A DNA stretch of 64,000 bases from Bolinopsis microptera (taxonomy: Eukaryota > Ctenophora > Tentaculata > Lobata > Bolinopsidae): NCBI RefSeq assembly GCF_026151205.1, contig NC_087079.1, positions 3,925,230 through 3,989,229 on the forward strand, written 5' to 3'. The notes under the pieces were generated by a model. It worked only from the letters and a program-made list of their open reading frames with translations, had not been told where the DNA came from and did not search any database. The translations under genes were made by a program, and so were the position numbers. Shown piece after piece: positions 37,035 through 47,543 of the stretch. Each line of letters begins with the position of its first letter. Position 1 is the first letter of the stretch.

Positions 37035-39284
37035 CTAAAAATGCTGAATTCGCTGATGTTGGAGTAAATTATATTTCCGAGAACAAGCATATGAGCATTC
37101 CTCGCACTTGTAGGGTTTCTCTCCGGTGTGAATTCGTTGATGATGTATAAGATTTGATTTAGAAGAACTTGTGTATTTACAATCGCTGCATTTGTAGGGA
37201 TTGTCCCCTGTGTGAATTCGCTGATGTTGGATTAGATTAGATTTTCGAGAACAAGCATATGAGCATCCCTCGCACTTGTAGGGTTTCTCACCAGTGTGAA
37301 TTCGTTGATGTATGATAAGATCATGTTTCTTAATACAACCATATGAGCATTCCTTGCACTTGAAGGGTTTCTCACCTGTGTGAATTTTCTGATGTTTAAC
37401 TAGACTACCTTTTTCAGTGAAAGCAAATGAGCATTCCTCGCACTTGTATGGTTTCTCACCAGTGTGAATTCTCTGATGTTTAACTAGACTACCTTTTTGA
37501 GTGAAAGCAAATGAGCATTCCTCGCACTTGTAGGGTTTCTCACCAGTGTGAATTCGTTGATGTAAGTCTAGAGTGCCTTTCTGAGAAGAAGCATATGAGC
37601 AATGTTCACACTTGAATGGTCTTTCACCAGTGTGAACTCTCTGATGTTCGACTAGACTACTTTTTTGAGCACAAGCATATGAGCATTCCTTGCACTTGTG
37701 GGGCTTCTCACCGGTGTGAATTCGCTGATGTAGAACTAGATGATGGTTATAAGAACAAGCATATGAGCACTGTTCACACTCGAAAGGTTTTTCTTTAGTA
37801 TGAACTCTCTGATATTTCAGAAGATGTTTCAGAAGATGTTTCAGAAGAAGAGGTTCGGAGGAGGAAGAAAAGGAACAAACATTACATTCAAATGGTTTAC
37901 GTTCATAGGGGTTTTTTTTTGAATTGTTCTCTTTCTCTAAAATTCCAGAATAACTCATTTGCTTATTAGCTTTATTGTCGTTTTTTCGAGATCCGGTCTT
38001 GTCTTCAGCTGGACCACCCAATACAGATCCGGTCTTGTCTTCAGCTGGACCACCCATTACAGACCCGGTCTTGTCTTCAGCTGGACCACCCATTACTGAT
38101 CCGGTCTTGTCTTCAGCTGGACCACCCATTACAGATCCGGTCTTGTCTTCAGCTGGACCACCCATTACAGATACGGTCTCGTCTTCAGCTGGACAATCCA
38201 TTACAGATCCGGTCTCGTCTTCAACAGGACCATTCATTACAGATCCGGTCTCGTCTTCAGCTGGACCATCGATTACAGATCCAGTCTCGTCTTCAGCTGG
38301 ACCACACATTACAGATCCGGTCTTGTCTTCAGCTGGACCAACCATTAAAGATCCGGTCTTGTCTTCAGCTGGACCATCCATTACAGATCCGGTATCGTCT
38401 GCCGTTTGATCTGAAATGCATATGTTTCTTGAAATTTGGAAACAATTCTGAATACATAAACTTAAAAACTATATTACATTTACAGTTATTTGTCAATAAA
38501 GGTCTAAACTGATAATAACACGTTTTACTTTTAATTCATTGATCGCAAAATTGTTAACTCATAATTTACCCAATATTTATTTTAAAAGGAGGCCTAGCCG
38601 ATAGTATAAATATGTCACCTGTTATCAGCTTTATATATTTTCTAGACACGTTGCAGCAAACATCATCGAACTGTAGTTCAAAGATCCCCCTCTGAAATAA
38701 GTGTAAATAATTAGCACTATCTTATTATGAATATTGTCATTAAAAATTGGTTAGGTTTCAAGCCAGTCGCCTGGACAACAAGTGGAATAAAATGGTCTCA
38801 CAAAAAGTCTCACAAAAAGTACTTAATATTATTATTATTGTGCATACCTTAACGCGGCGTAGGATGGTTGCTTGGTACTCTATCTTATCCCGAAAAGGAT
38901 TAGCAGTCACCTGCTGCCCAACTGTCAAACCCAAATCCTGCGGAGTGAAAATCTATTCACTAGAACTATAATGTATAAAACAAGGTATACTACTAGAGAG
39001 CGTCATGTTTAAGAAAAACGTGCAAAATAATTTTGTTCAAGAAAATGTGCACAATAATTTTGGGGGTCCATCAGTCCATGTTGTTATTATTTTTAGGTAC
39101 AAACTAATTAATAACTCTCTAGATGGTCTAGATATCGCAACATTTACCTACTAAGCCTCTAAAATAATTCAACTGTCATATTTTACCAAACTTTATTATA
39201 AAATTATAGCGCTAGCAATGATAAACAAACCTTCTCATCAGTATCACAGCTATGATTTCTCCCCATTTTGTCACAGTCAGCCAT
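37035..39284 (-). CDS. Gene D: Tudor-like / 12-residue repeat / C2H2 zinc-finger protein
   Basis: Exons on the minus strand: 39284-39231, 38937-38848, 38691-38619 and 38410-37035 total 1593 bp, 530 residues. Exon 1 begins M-A-D like B and C. Eleven 12-residue repeat units, the last five nearly identical (GGPAEDKTGSVM), precede ten C2H2 fingers, the last ending H-Q-R-I-Q-H-F, stop. Fingers 7-9 (KKHDL, RKSNL, SKSNL) correspond to fingers 10-12 of gene A, so D has lost internal fingers relative to A. Finger 1 is atypical in all four genes, with H-L-L-K repeated before the closing His. Function is unknown. Confidence 0.86.
37989..38378 (-). repeat. 36-bp coding minisatellite, 11 units (gene D)
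   Basis: This is the shortest array of the family. The proximal five units are homogenised, a sign of recent local amplification. Confidence 0.95.
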
Positions 39285-39852
39285 GGACTTAAGCTTCAAA
39301 ATAACAAAGTCAGTATTATATTATATGAGCTGTATGACCAGGAAATTACAAGTCATTTACATCATAAGACAGTCGAGGCAAATGTGGCAGGAAAGCAGGC
39401 TTGAGATCACATGCCCCAATGAGAGTACTGCAGACAATAGCTCACACAACGAGCATGAAATGTCTATTACTACGATCACGAGGACGTGCTGATTTAAACA
39501 ATAATTTAATGGAAATACTTTAAGCATATTACCAATGGAAAGTCTCACCATGTTCTAGAGTCTACATCATCCATTTAAACAACAAAAGGATGCTATATAT
39601 CACAGAATGACTGTGAAGGCACATAATATGTTTGTTTAAAAAATGATGTTGCTGAATTTTGCTTTGAAACTGTACTTACTCGTATGTGTGGAATTGAACT
39701 TAGATTCATGATAATATGTAAAAATTAAAATTTTGACATACAATGTTTGGTAATATGAGCAGCGATATGTTCAATAAATCTCCCGATTTGACATGGAAAT
39801 CTTTCCTGTGATCAGATTCAAGAAGTTAGAATTACATTAAATACAAGTAATT
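39285..39852 (-). pseudogene. Upstream region of gene D with companion remnant
   Basis: Collinear with 5580-6136 upstream of gene B, including the internally deleted companion exon (39,730-39,810; M-S-N-R-E then early TGA). No intact gene. Confidence 0.65.
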
Positions 39853-41222
39853 AATAATAATAATAATAAAATTTGGTAGCTTAAACACAAACTCTAAGCC
39901 CAGTGGATAAACCACAAAACTTATGCTCTATTGTGTGAAACAAAGATACTAGATCAAGATAACTATCAAGGAGTGTATGCATAGGACATAAAAAGTTTTG
40001 GAACGAAGATGACATGCTTATGAAGCGAGCTAACAGTCTAATTGCTAATAAGTTCAAAAAGATCATGACATTAGGTTGCATCCTAAACAGTTTAAGCAAA
40101 TAACATAAAGTTATAATGTCAATTAATCGCTCATGCCATAACTTTTCTTAAACAGGTGAGTTTTTAATAATGTTTTGAACAGATCAACATCAGAACAAGT
40201 CTTAATTTCAATTGGTAGTTGGTTCCAGATTTTCGGAGCAACAGTCTGAAACGCTCTTGGGTGCGATCTTGTAGATCCGACAGGTAGGTGTAAGGAGGAA
40301 GTTCTTCTGCTACTCGAACTAACAAATGTTACTAGATCACACAGATATGCAGGAGCAACACCATTGACTGCTTTGAAAATCAGTAAACATAACTTAAACT
40401 CAATCCTTTCCTTCACCTTGAGCCAATGAAGGGATTTGAGCTTCTCCTCGACTGAGTCTCTCTTCTTTAATCCAAAAACCAGACGGCATGCTCGGTTCTG
40501 AATGTTCTGCAGCTGCGTAATTGAGGCTTGACTACAACCATAGTAAAGCGCATTGCAGTAGTCTAGCGATGAGATTACAATTGCTTGAGTCAGTGTTCCC
40601 ATCTGTTTGGTTGTGAGGAATGTTTTCATCTTAGCAAGGTCTCTTAGTTTCAGAAAACACGATGTTTTAAGTTGCTTGATTTGCTCACCAAAGTTTAGTT
40701 GAGAGTCGAGACGAAATCCGAGGTTCTTTGCAACAGGTGACAGCCTGACACACGTCTCAGAGTTAACAAACACGCCCCCTATAGACAGCTGCTGGAGAAC
40801 AAGCGGTGTCCCAAAAACAAGAATCTCAGTTTTTCCTGCATTGAGCTGTAGATAATGTTTTTTCATCCAGTCATTAATTTCTTGGAAACATTTGGGAACA
40901 TCGTTGATAAGGACGGTGGGCTCCTCGTTTGGCTTGAAACTTTTATACAGCTGATGATCGTCGGCGTAACCCTGGATGGAGAAGTTCAAATCATGTGCTG
41001 CTGAGTACAAAGAGCGAATGTAGATGTTGAACAGGACCGGACCCAGCACAGAGCCCTGTGGGACTCCAAACTTAATCACTATCTCATAAGATTCCTCATT
41101 TCCAACTTTAATCGTTTGACATCTACCTGTGAGGAAGCTGCTGAACCATTTCCAAGCTGTCCCTGTTATTCCCAACTCATTTCTGAGGATGTTCAGTAGT
41201 TTGCAGTGGTCAACTGTATCAA
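39853..41222 (-). mobile_element. 5'-truncated non-LTR retrotransposon (Jockey/CR1-like RT)
   Basis: The frame from 41,222 to the stop at 40,123 encodes the RT from motif A (F-D-T-V-D-H) through P-Q-G-S-V-L-G-P, Y-A-D-D and L-N-A-G-K-T-E, with an intact C-terminal region of about 365 residues in total. The 3' end is a (TTA)n tail at 39,853-39,880. The uninterrupted host sequence exists at about 5565-5600. The element is 5'-truncated inside the RT, so it cannot move itself, but the remaining frame is open, so it is young. Confidence 0.92.
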
Positions 41223-41910
41223 AATTATACGAGTATTTAAAACAGTAACAACTTTTCTTATCACATTAAAGACTTAAATCATATACCTTTGGATGGTTTC
41301 ATAATCCAAAAATCTTTTATTAAGCTATTTCGAAGGGGGCAGGGAAACACTCTGCAGGACAAAATCACGGTTCTAAAGACTAAATCTAAAAATCGATAAT
41401 TTGTATAAATTCATCTCAAGATTACAAAATAATATCTTTACTTTGCAATAAATTATGAAACATAAAAGCATTAATAAAAACTTTAAAAAGTAACGCCACA
41501 TTGTCTAATATAACCATTACCGGCTGTTAATGTTACCGGCTGTAAATGTTACGTCCCCCTGCATAGGGCCCAAGCAGTGTATGTTCCTGCAGTACATCTG
41601 AATTAAAAGGCATAGTTTACAGAACACAATTTCCACACAATAATCGTGTGTCTTAACAATTACAGGTGGTAACAATTACTGTTCAATGTCTGTCGAGACT
41701 CTAGAATAAATCTCTCAAAATTGGGGTGAACAAGATTTGCAAGCAAGAGCATCAATAATCTAAAAAACAATAGTGAGACTACACTTAAAACTGATCTTCT
41801 TTTCTAACGTTTCTTCTCATTATGAATTCGTTGGTGTTTTATAAGATTTGATTTAGAAGGGCTGTCGTATTCAAGTCACTGCGTTTGTAAGGCTTCACAC
41901 CTGTGTGAAT
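41223..41910. other. Spacer between LINE and companion 3
   Basis: Duplicate of the 5020-5560 spacer followed by the 3' flank and a degenerate last finger of companion 3. No separate gene. Confidence 0.5.
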
Positions 41911-43281
41911 TCAATGATGTTGGACTAGATTACCTTTTTGAGAACTAGCAAATGAGCACTGTTCACACTTGAAGGGTTTCTCACCTGTGTGAATTCGCTG
42001 ATGTTTCACTAGATTACCTTTCAGAGAACAAGCATATGAGCACTGTTCACACTTGAATGGTCTTTCATTAGTGTGAACTTTCTGATGTTGGACTAGATTA
42101 CATTTTATAGAAGAAGCATATGAGCATTCTGTACACTTGTAGGGTTTCTCACCTGTGTGAATTTTCTGATGTTTAACTAGACTACCTTTTTGAGTGAAAG
42201 CAAATGAACATTCCTCGCACTTGTAGGGTTTCTCACCGGTGTGGATTCGCTGATGTAAGACTAGATCACCTTTTCGAGAACAAGCATATGAGCAATGTTC
42301 ACACTTGAAGGGTTTCTCACCTGTGTGAATTCGCTGATGTTGGACTAGATTACATTTTAGAGAAGAAGCATATGAGCATTCTTTACACTTGAAGGGTTTC
42401 TCACTGGTGTGAATTCTCTGATGTTTAACTAGACTACCTTTTTGAGTGAAAGCAAATGAGCATACATCACACTTGTAGGGTTTCTCACCGGTGTGAATTC
42501 GTTGATGTAAGACTAGATTACATTTTTGAGAACTAGCATATGAGCATTCTTTACACTTGTAGGGTTTCTCTCCTGTGTGAATTTTCTGATGTTTAACTAG
42601 ACTACCTTTTTGAGTGAAAGCAAATGAGCATTCCTCGCACTTGTAGGGTTTCTCACCTGTGTGGATTCGCTGATGTAAGACTAGATCACCTTTTCGAGAA
42701 CAGGCATATGAGCAATGTTCACACTTGTAGGGTTTCTCACCGGTGTGAATTCGTTGATGATGAATAAGATTTGATTTAGAAGAGCTTGTGTATTTACAAT
42801 CGCTGCATTTGTAGGGATTGTACCCTGTGTGAATTCGCTGATGTCGGATTAGATTACATTTTCGAGAATAAGCAGATGAGCACTGTTCACATTTGAATGG
42901 CTTTTCATTAGTATGAACTCTCTAATGTTTCAGAAGATGAGATTCGTAGGAGCAAGAAAAGGAACAAACATCACATTTAAAAGGTTCACTTCTATGCAGG
43001 GTATTCTTTGAATTGTTCTCTTTTTCTGATATTCCAGAAGAACTCAATAGCTTATTAGAATTCATCTTTTCACCAGCCATATCCTCGTGGTGTTCTTTAA
43101 TATGCTCCATAAAGAACTCATCGTAAAGGAAATGAGCTTTACATGTGGGACAAATAAAACCATGAGACTTCCCGTTGACTTCCTGTAGCTCAGTCTTTAT
43201 CTCCTTTTTGATAACATGGTCCAGAATCTCAGTCTTCACTTCATCTTTTACAGATTGTGATCTTGTGTCCCGATTTGACAT
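41911..43281 (-). pseudogene. Companion 3: C2H2 zinc-finger gene interrupted by a nonsense codon
   Basis: ATG at 43,281-43,279 opens a frame with the same SUMO-motif N-terminus and two fingers. TAG at 42,924-42,922 replaces the CAG (Gln) of H-Q-R-V-H in finger 2. The same frame then stays open for 336 codons to TGA at 41,913-41,911, encoding about 12 further fingers in perfect register; the last is broken by that TGA. Retained openness means the nonsense change is recent, polymorphic, or a base error. As sequenced, the product is a 119-residue N-terminal fragment. Confidence 0.85.
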
Positions 43282-43447
43282 GGAAATATTTCCTGTGAAC
43301 AGATTCAAAAAGTTAGAATTACACCAAATACTAGTATTAAAAGAGTAAACTTACTTATCAAAATAAAGAGTTGAATCATATTCCTTTGGATGGAATATGC
43401 TTCATATGATTCTGACTATTCTTTACATTATATCCCACAGTCATATA

Positions 43448-45438
43448 TGGGCAATTTCATGAAACATGAACAAGGAGGGAAAAAAATAAATTTCAGTTAT
43501 GGCACTAGCTTTGATTGGAGTCTGAAAGAGAAGATTATAAACTGTTAGACACAAAAAACCGCTTATAAATATCTCACTTCGTTTCTGTGTTATCGCGTTT
43601 TCAAAATACCCATAAATTGTCATGTTTTACAGGCTAAAACTACTCTATAATAAAAGCTGTTTACTAAAAAGAGATTGTTGTAATATTCATTAATTCTTGA
43701 TCTGTAAAGGTGCATACCACTTCACTGAAGCTGTATGCAAAATTTGGGACTCAAAATTTAAGCAGATTCGGAGCAATGCTATTCTACTTTCTCCTGTTTT
43801 TAGTGTAAATTACTATACATAAAAAACAAAAAAGTTTTCTGCTGGCCACATTTCATGTTATTTCTTGCTGAAATCTTGCTAAAACAAGCTAACTCTGATG
43901 TCAAGACATAATGTACTTGTTTATTTAGATCCATAGATATCAGATCATGTCAATACCAGCGTCAAGTAAGTTACATGTCAAGTAATTTACGTGTCAAGTA
44001 ATTTACACATATGCTTTTTATTCAGAAATAGTAGTAAAACACAACAAGTAACGATTGTCAAACAGAATAAAAGTTATTTAAAAGTGATAATAGATTGGTT
44101 CTGGTCAGAATTTCATTAAAGAAATCTATAAAAATGGTTTAAAATGGTTAAAAATTGACTTTTCGAAAATATAATATAAATAATACTTTACTTTACAGAA
44201 AATCCAGTGGCCTGCTTGAACACAAATTTTTGAGCTGGGAAACATTCGTACATTTACGCCCACCTACCTACTCTGTATAACTGGGCTAACTGTGGACCCA
44301 ATCAGTGGATCAATCAACCAATTAAGGGGGCCGGGGGGTCTTCATCAAAATTCCCTCGAAATTGACTTTTTAGTTGTTTCTGATAGAAGGGAGTGATATC
44401 TATCAGATGCTTTTGGTCCCATGGAAAAATATTATTCCTAGCCGAAATTATTGTCGGTCAAAGATCAGCACTTATGTGTAATTGTATTGCGCGAGCGATT
44501 TTCAATCATGCGTCCTGAAAATCGAGTCTAAAAATCTATTTTCTCCTACATGTTTTGAGCAATCACCCTGAAACTTTCAGGATATGTTCTAGAGATAATT
44601 TAAAAGAGATGAGCCAAACAGAATTTTGAGATAGGCCTTTAAACATATTTCATTCGATTTTGAAAATCTTCAACCTCGTTTTTTGACGATTTTTTGAGGT
44701 CCAAGATTTTCAAAAATTGAAAATCGCTCGCACAATACAATTACACATAAGCGCTGACATTTGACCGATAATAATTTCGTCTAGGAACAATATTTTTCCA
44801 TGGGACCAAAAGCATCTGATAGATATCACTCCCCTCTATTAGAAACAACTATAAAGTCAATTTCGAGAAAATTTTGATGAAGGCCCCCCCGGCCCCCTTA
44901 ATTGGCTAATGATAAACTGATATATCATTATTAATCATATATTACATAGTTCATACACTTAGCAAACGAATTAAAGACAAAGGGGCAGCTTTAAACAGTT
45001 AAAATCAAAGGATTGTGTAACAGTGTAAACTACTTGACACAAAAGAGTAACTTACTTTACAAGGAAAAAAGGCTTCTACAGAACACAGCTATTAACCATT
45101 TACCAAAACAAACCCTTTCCAGTACAGGCAAGACATTTGCCAGTGTGCATGAAAAATATTTAAATGTTTATTCTCACACCTGGGCACGAAATGAGATTTC
45201 AATACACGTTGGTCAGGAATGTCAATTTGTGCCCTGTAATTTACTTTACATTTTCAAACGTGCCTCACTCAAAAGCCATAGCAGTTGGAGTAAAAATCTT
45301 AATATAGCTGTGTGTGGAGTACATAAGAGATGTTTCATGCAATTTATCATGATTCTGTTATGTTTGTGTAATGCTTGAGAGTCAGAATAAGGCCAAATTT
45401 TTGTGCAAAGTGTAATTTACTTTACGTGAAATCGCCCA
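43448..45438. mobile_element. DNA transposon with TIRs, about 2 kb, carrying a nested MITE
   Basis: Left end TGGGCAATTTCATGAAAC and right end its near-complement (GTGAAATCGCCCA), with TA outside each. GTAATTTAC motifs recur at about 43,965-44,010, 45,050, 45,237 and 45,412, as subterminal binding repeats would. No transposase is present. Confidence 0.65.
44326..44897. mobile_element. MITE with about 190-bp inverted repeats, flanked by TTAA
   Basis: The two arms (GGGGGCCGG... and the complement) pair over about 190 bp with few mismatches, and TTAA stands on both sides (44,322-44,325; 44,898-44,901), as with piggyBac-type target sites. Confidence 0.85.
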
Positions 45439-45644
45439 TATCTAAGTTTAGCGAATTTTAATCTCCATTTGTATTTTAAGCAGTGAAAGACAAAATAAAA
45501 ACTGTCAGAACCCAATAACTTTATTTAAAAAAACAATAAATTAGCAATTAAACTTCAGGTACATCTCTGTAAAAGCAATTAACTTAACAAATACCAAAAT
45601 TGGTCACAGGATACTCCGCAAATAATTAATAAGGGGTGCTCCAA

Positions 45645-46574
45645 CTAGACACCGCTGTGCCAAACGTTAACCAAATTATCATAAAATGAGCAGGTAGCAA
45701 CAAACCCCTGGTCTAACCAATCTGCCCCATACGCAAGGGATGTGTGTCCTGTGTAGGTCTGTGCTACAGCAAACTCTGTCAAGTCCGCGATATGAAACCC
45801 ACTGTGCATGCCTGCTATAAGCGCATGCATATTGTCAGGACTGCGCTTGATGCGCCACACACCACCACCTACACTGACAGTTCTGAGGGGTTGTTTAAAG
45901 TTCCTGGTATCCCACTCAACGACCAACTCATCATAACTTCCGGATAATATCCGGTTAAGAGATACAGGATCAGGGGATATGCAGCACACCCCCATGGTGT
46001 GGTATCGTGAGGTGGAGACAGTGTGAGGGGTGCGCAGGTCATGGCACTTCAACAAACAGTCGTCTCCCCCGCTGTAAACCAGGTTTACATCGTGCCTGTC
46101 AAGCGCTAAACCCCATACTTCAGCGCCCCAACCCTGCGCACCATGTGCTGCCTCTATCTTCATTGAAATTTCCAAACTATCTGGGTTTATTGAGTAGATG
46201 ATTCCAGCAGTATCACTGGTGACAACAGTATTAGAACTCCCGTTAACAGCCAGTAAAATATCACTTGACACATTAGTAACTTTGCACTCACTAAACGCAC
46301 AGTCCTTATCAACATCAATCATGCGCAACTCGCCTGAAGCGCATGCTGCCAACAAACATCCCTCATCTCTCCACCACAGATCCAATACTCCCCCCGTTTC
46401 TAGGACTGATGATACTTTAACAGACTTCTCCTGGAAGTCTAGAATGGAGACGTTACCGTGTCTTTCTGTTCCGCTAGAGTCTAGTTGGTATGTTGCGCAA
46501 GCAAACTTGGTTTGGTCACCTGGTTTTGTTTCGATGCTGTCTGCACTGTACTTTGTTTTGTGCGAGGCTATCAT
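45645..46574 (-). CDS. DPH7: DPH7-like diphthine methyltransferase, WD40 protein, single exon
   Basis: A 309-residue WD40 propeller. Known: DPH7 demethylates diphthine methyl ester on elongation factor 2 in the last steps of diphthamide synthesis in the cytosol. Seen: V-Y-S-G-G-D-D-x-L-L-K-x-H-D-L-R, H-x-M-G-V-C-C-I, L-S-G-S-Y-D-E ... W-D-T-R and G-G-G-V-W-R-I-K-x-S-P, an order and wording typical of DPH7 rather than of generic WD proteins. A near-cognate WD protein remains possible. Length is somewhat below the vertebrate form (about 450). No introns. Upstream neighbour FDX2 is on the same strand, 330 bp away. Confidence 0.82.
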   Translation of the reverse strand: MIASHKTKYSADSIETKPGDQTKFACATYQLDSSGTERHGNVSILDFQEKSVKVSSVLETGGVLDLWWRDEGCLLAACASGELRMIDVDKDCAFSECKVTNVSSDILLAVNGSSNTVVTSDTAGIIYSINPDSLEISMKIEAAHGAQGWGAEVWGLALDRHDVNLVYSGGDDCLLKCHDLRTPHTVSTSRYHTMGVCCISPDPVSLNRILSGSYDELVVEWDTRNFKQPLRTVSVGGGVWRIKRSPDNMHALIAGMHSGFHIADLTEFAVAQTYTGHTSLAYGADWLDQGFVATCSFYDNLVNVWHSGV

Positions 46575-46904
46575 CTTTATCTAGATTAAGGGAACTAAGG
46601 GATCGAATTTTCAGTTTTGACATTTTTATAATTTATTTGATATTGTAGTTCCTACTAGTGAAACAAGAGTGATAATATGAATGTGAAATAAAATGGTTTA
46701 CAATGTGTATTATAAGCTGCACTGTTTAATAAATTAGGGGGTCACTGAAACATTACATCAAATGTATAATTTACACCAAAACGCTCTCAAATAAAGCATG
46801 GTCTATGCTAGTAAAAAGTTACAAAAGGTTCTACACAGAACATAAACCTTCAAACAAACAATAAATCTATAAATAAACATTAAAAACCCGAGAAAGTCTC
46901 AATT

Positions 46905-47543
46905 TCAGTGAGGTTGAGGCACGTGACCATCCACATAAAAGTTCCTAGTAATCCTGGGTATCTGCACCGTAATCCCATCCAACTTCCTCTCCAACACAAT
47001 CTGACATGACAGTCTACTGGTCTCCCTGAGCTCCGGAGCCATGTCCAACATGTCCTCCTCGTCCTCACTCGCCTCCTCCAACATATCACAGTACTCACCC
47101 TCCACATACACGTGACACGTGCAACACGCCAGGCTCGCTTCACACGCGCCCTCTATCTCAATATCGTGCTTGTGCGCGAGGTACATGACGTTATCTCCTG
47201 TCCGTCCTGCTATTGTCCGGACTGTTCCGTCTCGGAGTATATAGTTTATCCGGACTGTTTCCTCCTCGGACTCGGGTTCTGGCAGGTGTTCGTGGAATGC
47301 GGTATGTGTGGTATGTAGATGTCGTAATGTAGCCTGCTGTAATCTGATACCTGTATATACCTTTCCGGGGATTGTAGATAAAAACCTGGATATATTACAG
47401 TTAGGTAGAACTGGTGGTGGAGTGGAACCTGATAATATGACTCTGTCACGTGAGTGACGTGCTGGTCGGAGAAGCTTTAGAAGAGGTCGGGCACCGGGGC
47501 TGGTTCGGGAGTGATGACGTAGACAGATCATGAGTACATACAC
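46905..47543 (-). CDS. FDX2: Mitochondrial ferredoxin-2 (adrenodoxin type), single exon
   Basis: 212 residues. Known: [2Fe-2S] electron donor for mitochondrial Fe-S cluster and heme A synthesis. Seen: Arg-rich, acid-poor N-terminus fitting a transit peptide (residues 1 to about 60), core from V-R-I-N-Y-I-L-R-D-G-T, cluster cysteines in C-E-A-S-L-A-C-C-T-C (C-x5-C-x2-C) plus the distal C in L-S-C-Q-I, acidic loop D-E-E-D-M-L-D, and the FDX2 signature ending T-R-N-F-Y-V-D-G-H-V-P-x-P-H. No introns. Confidence 0.94.
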   Translation of the reverse strand: MYVLMICLRHHSRTSPGARPLLKLLRPARHSRDRVILSGSTPPPVLPNCNISRFLSTIPGKVYTGIRLQQATLRHLHTTHTAFHEHLPEPESEEETVRINYILRDGTVRTIAGRTGDNVMYLAHKHDIEIEGACEASLACCTCHVYVEGEYCDMLEEASEDEEDMLDMAPELRETSRLSCQIVLERKLDGITVQIPRITRNFYVDGHVPQPH

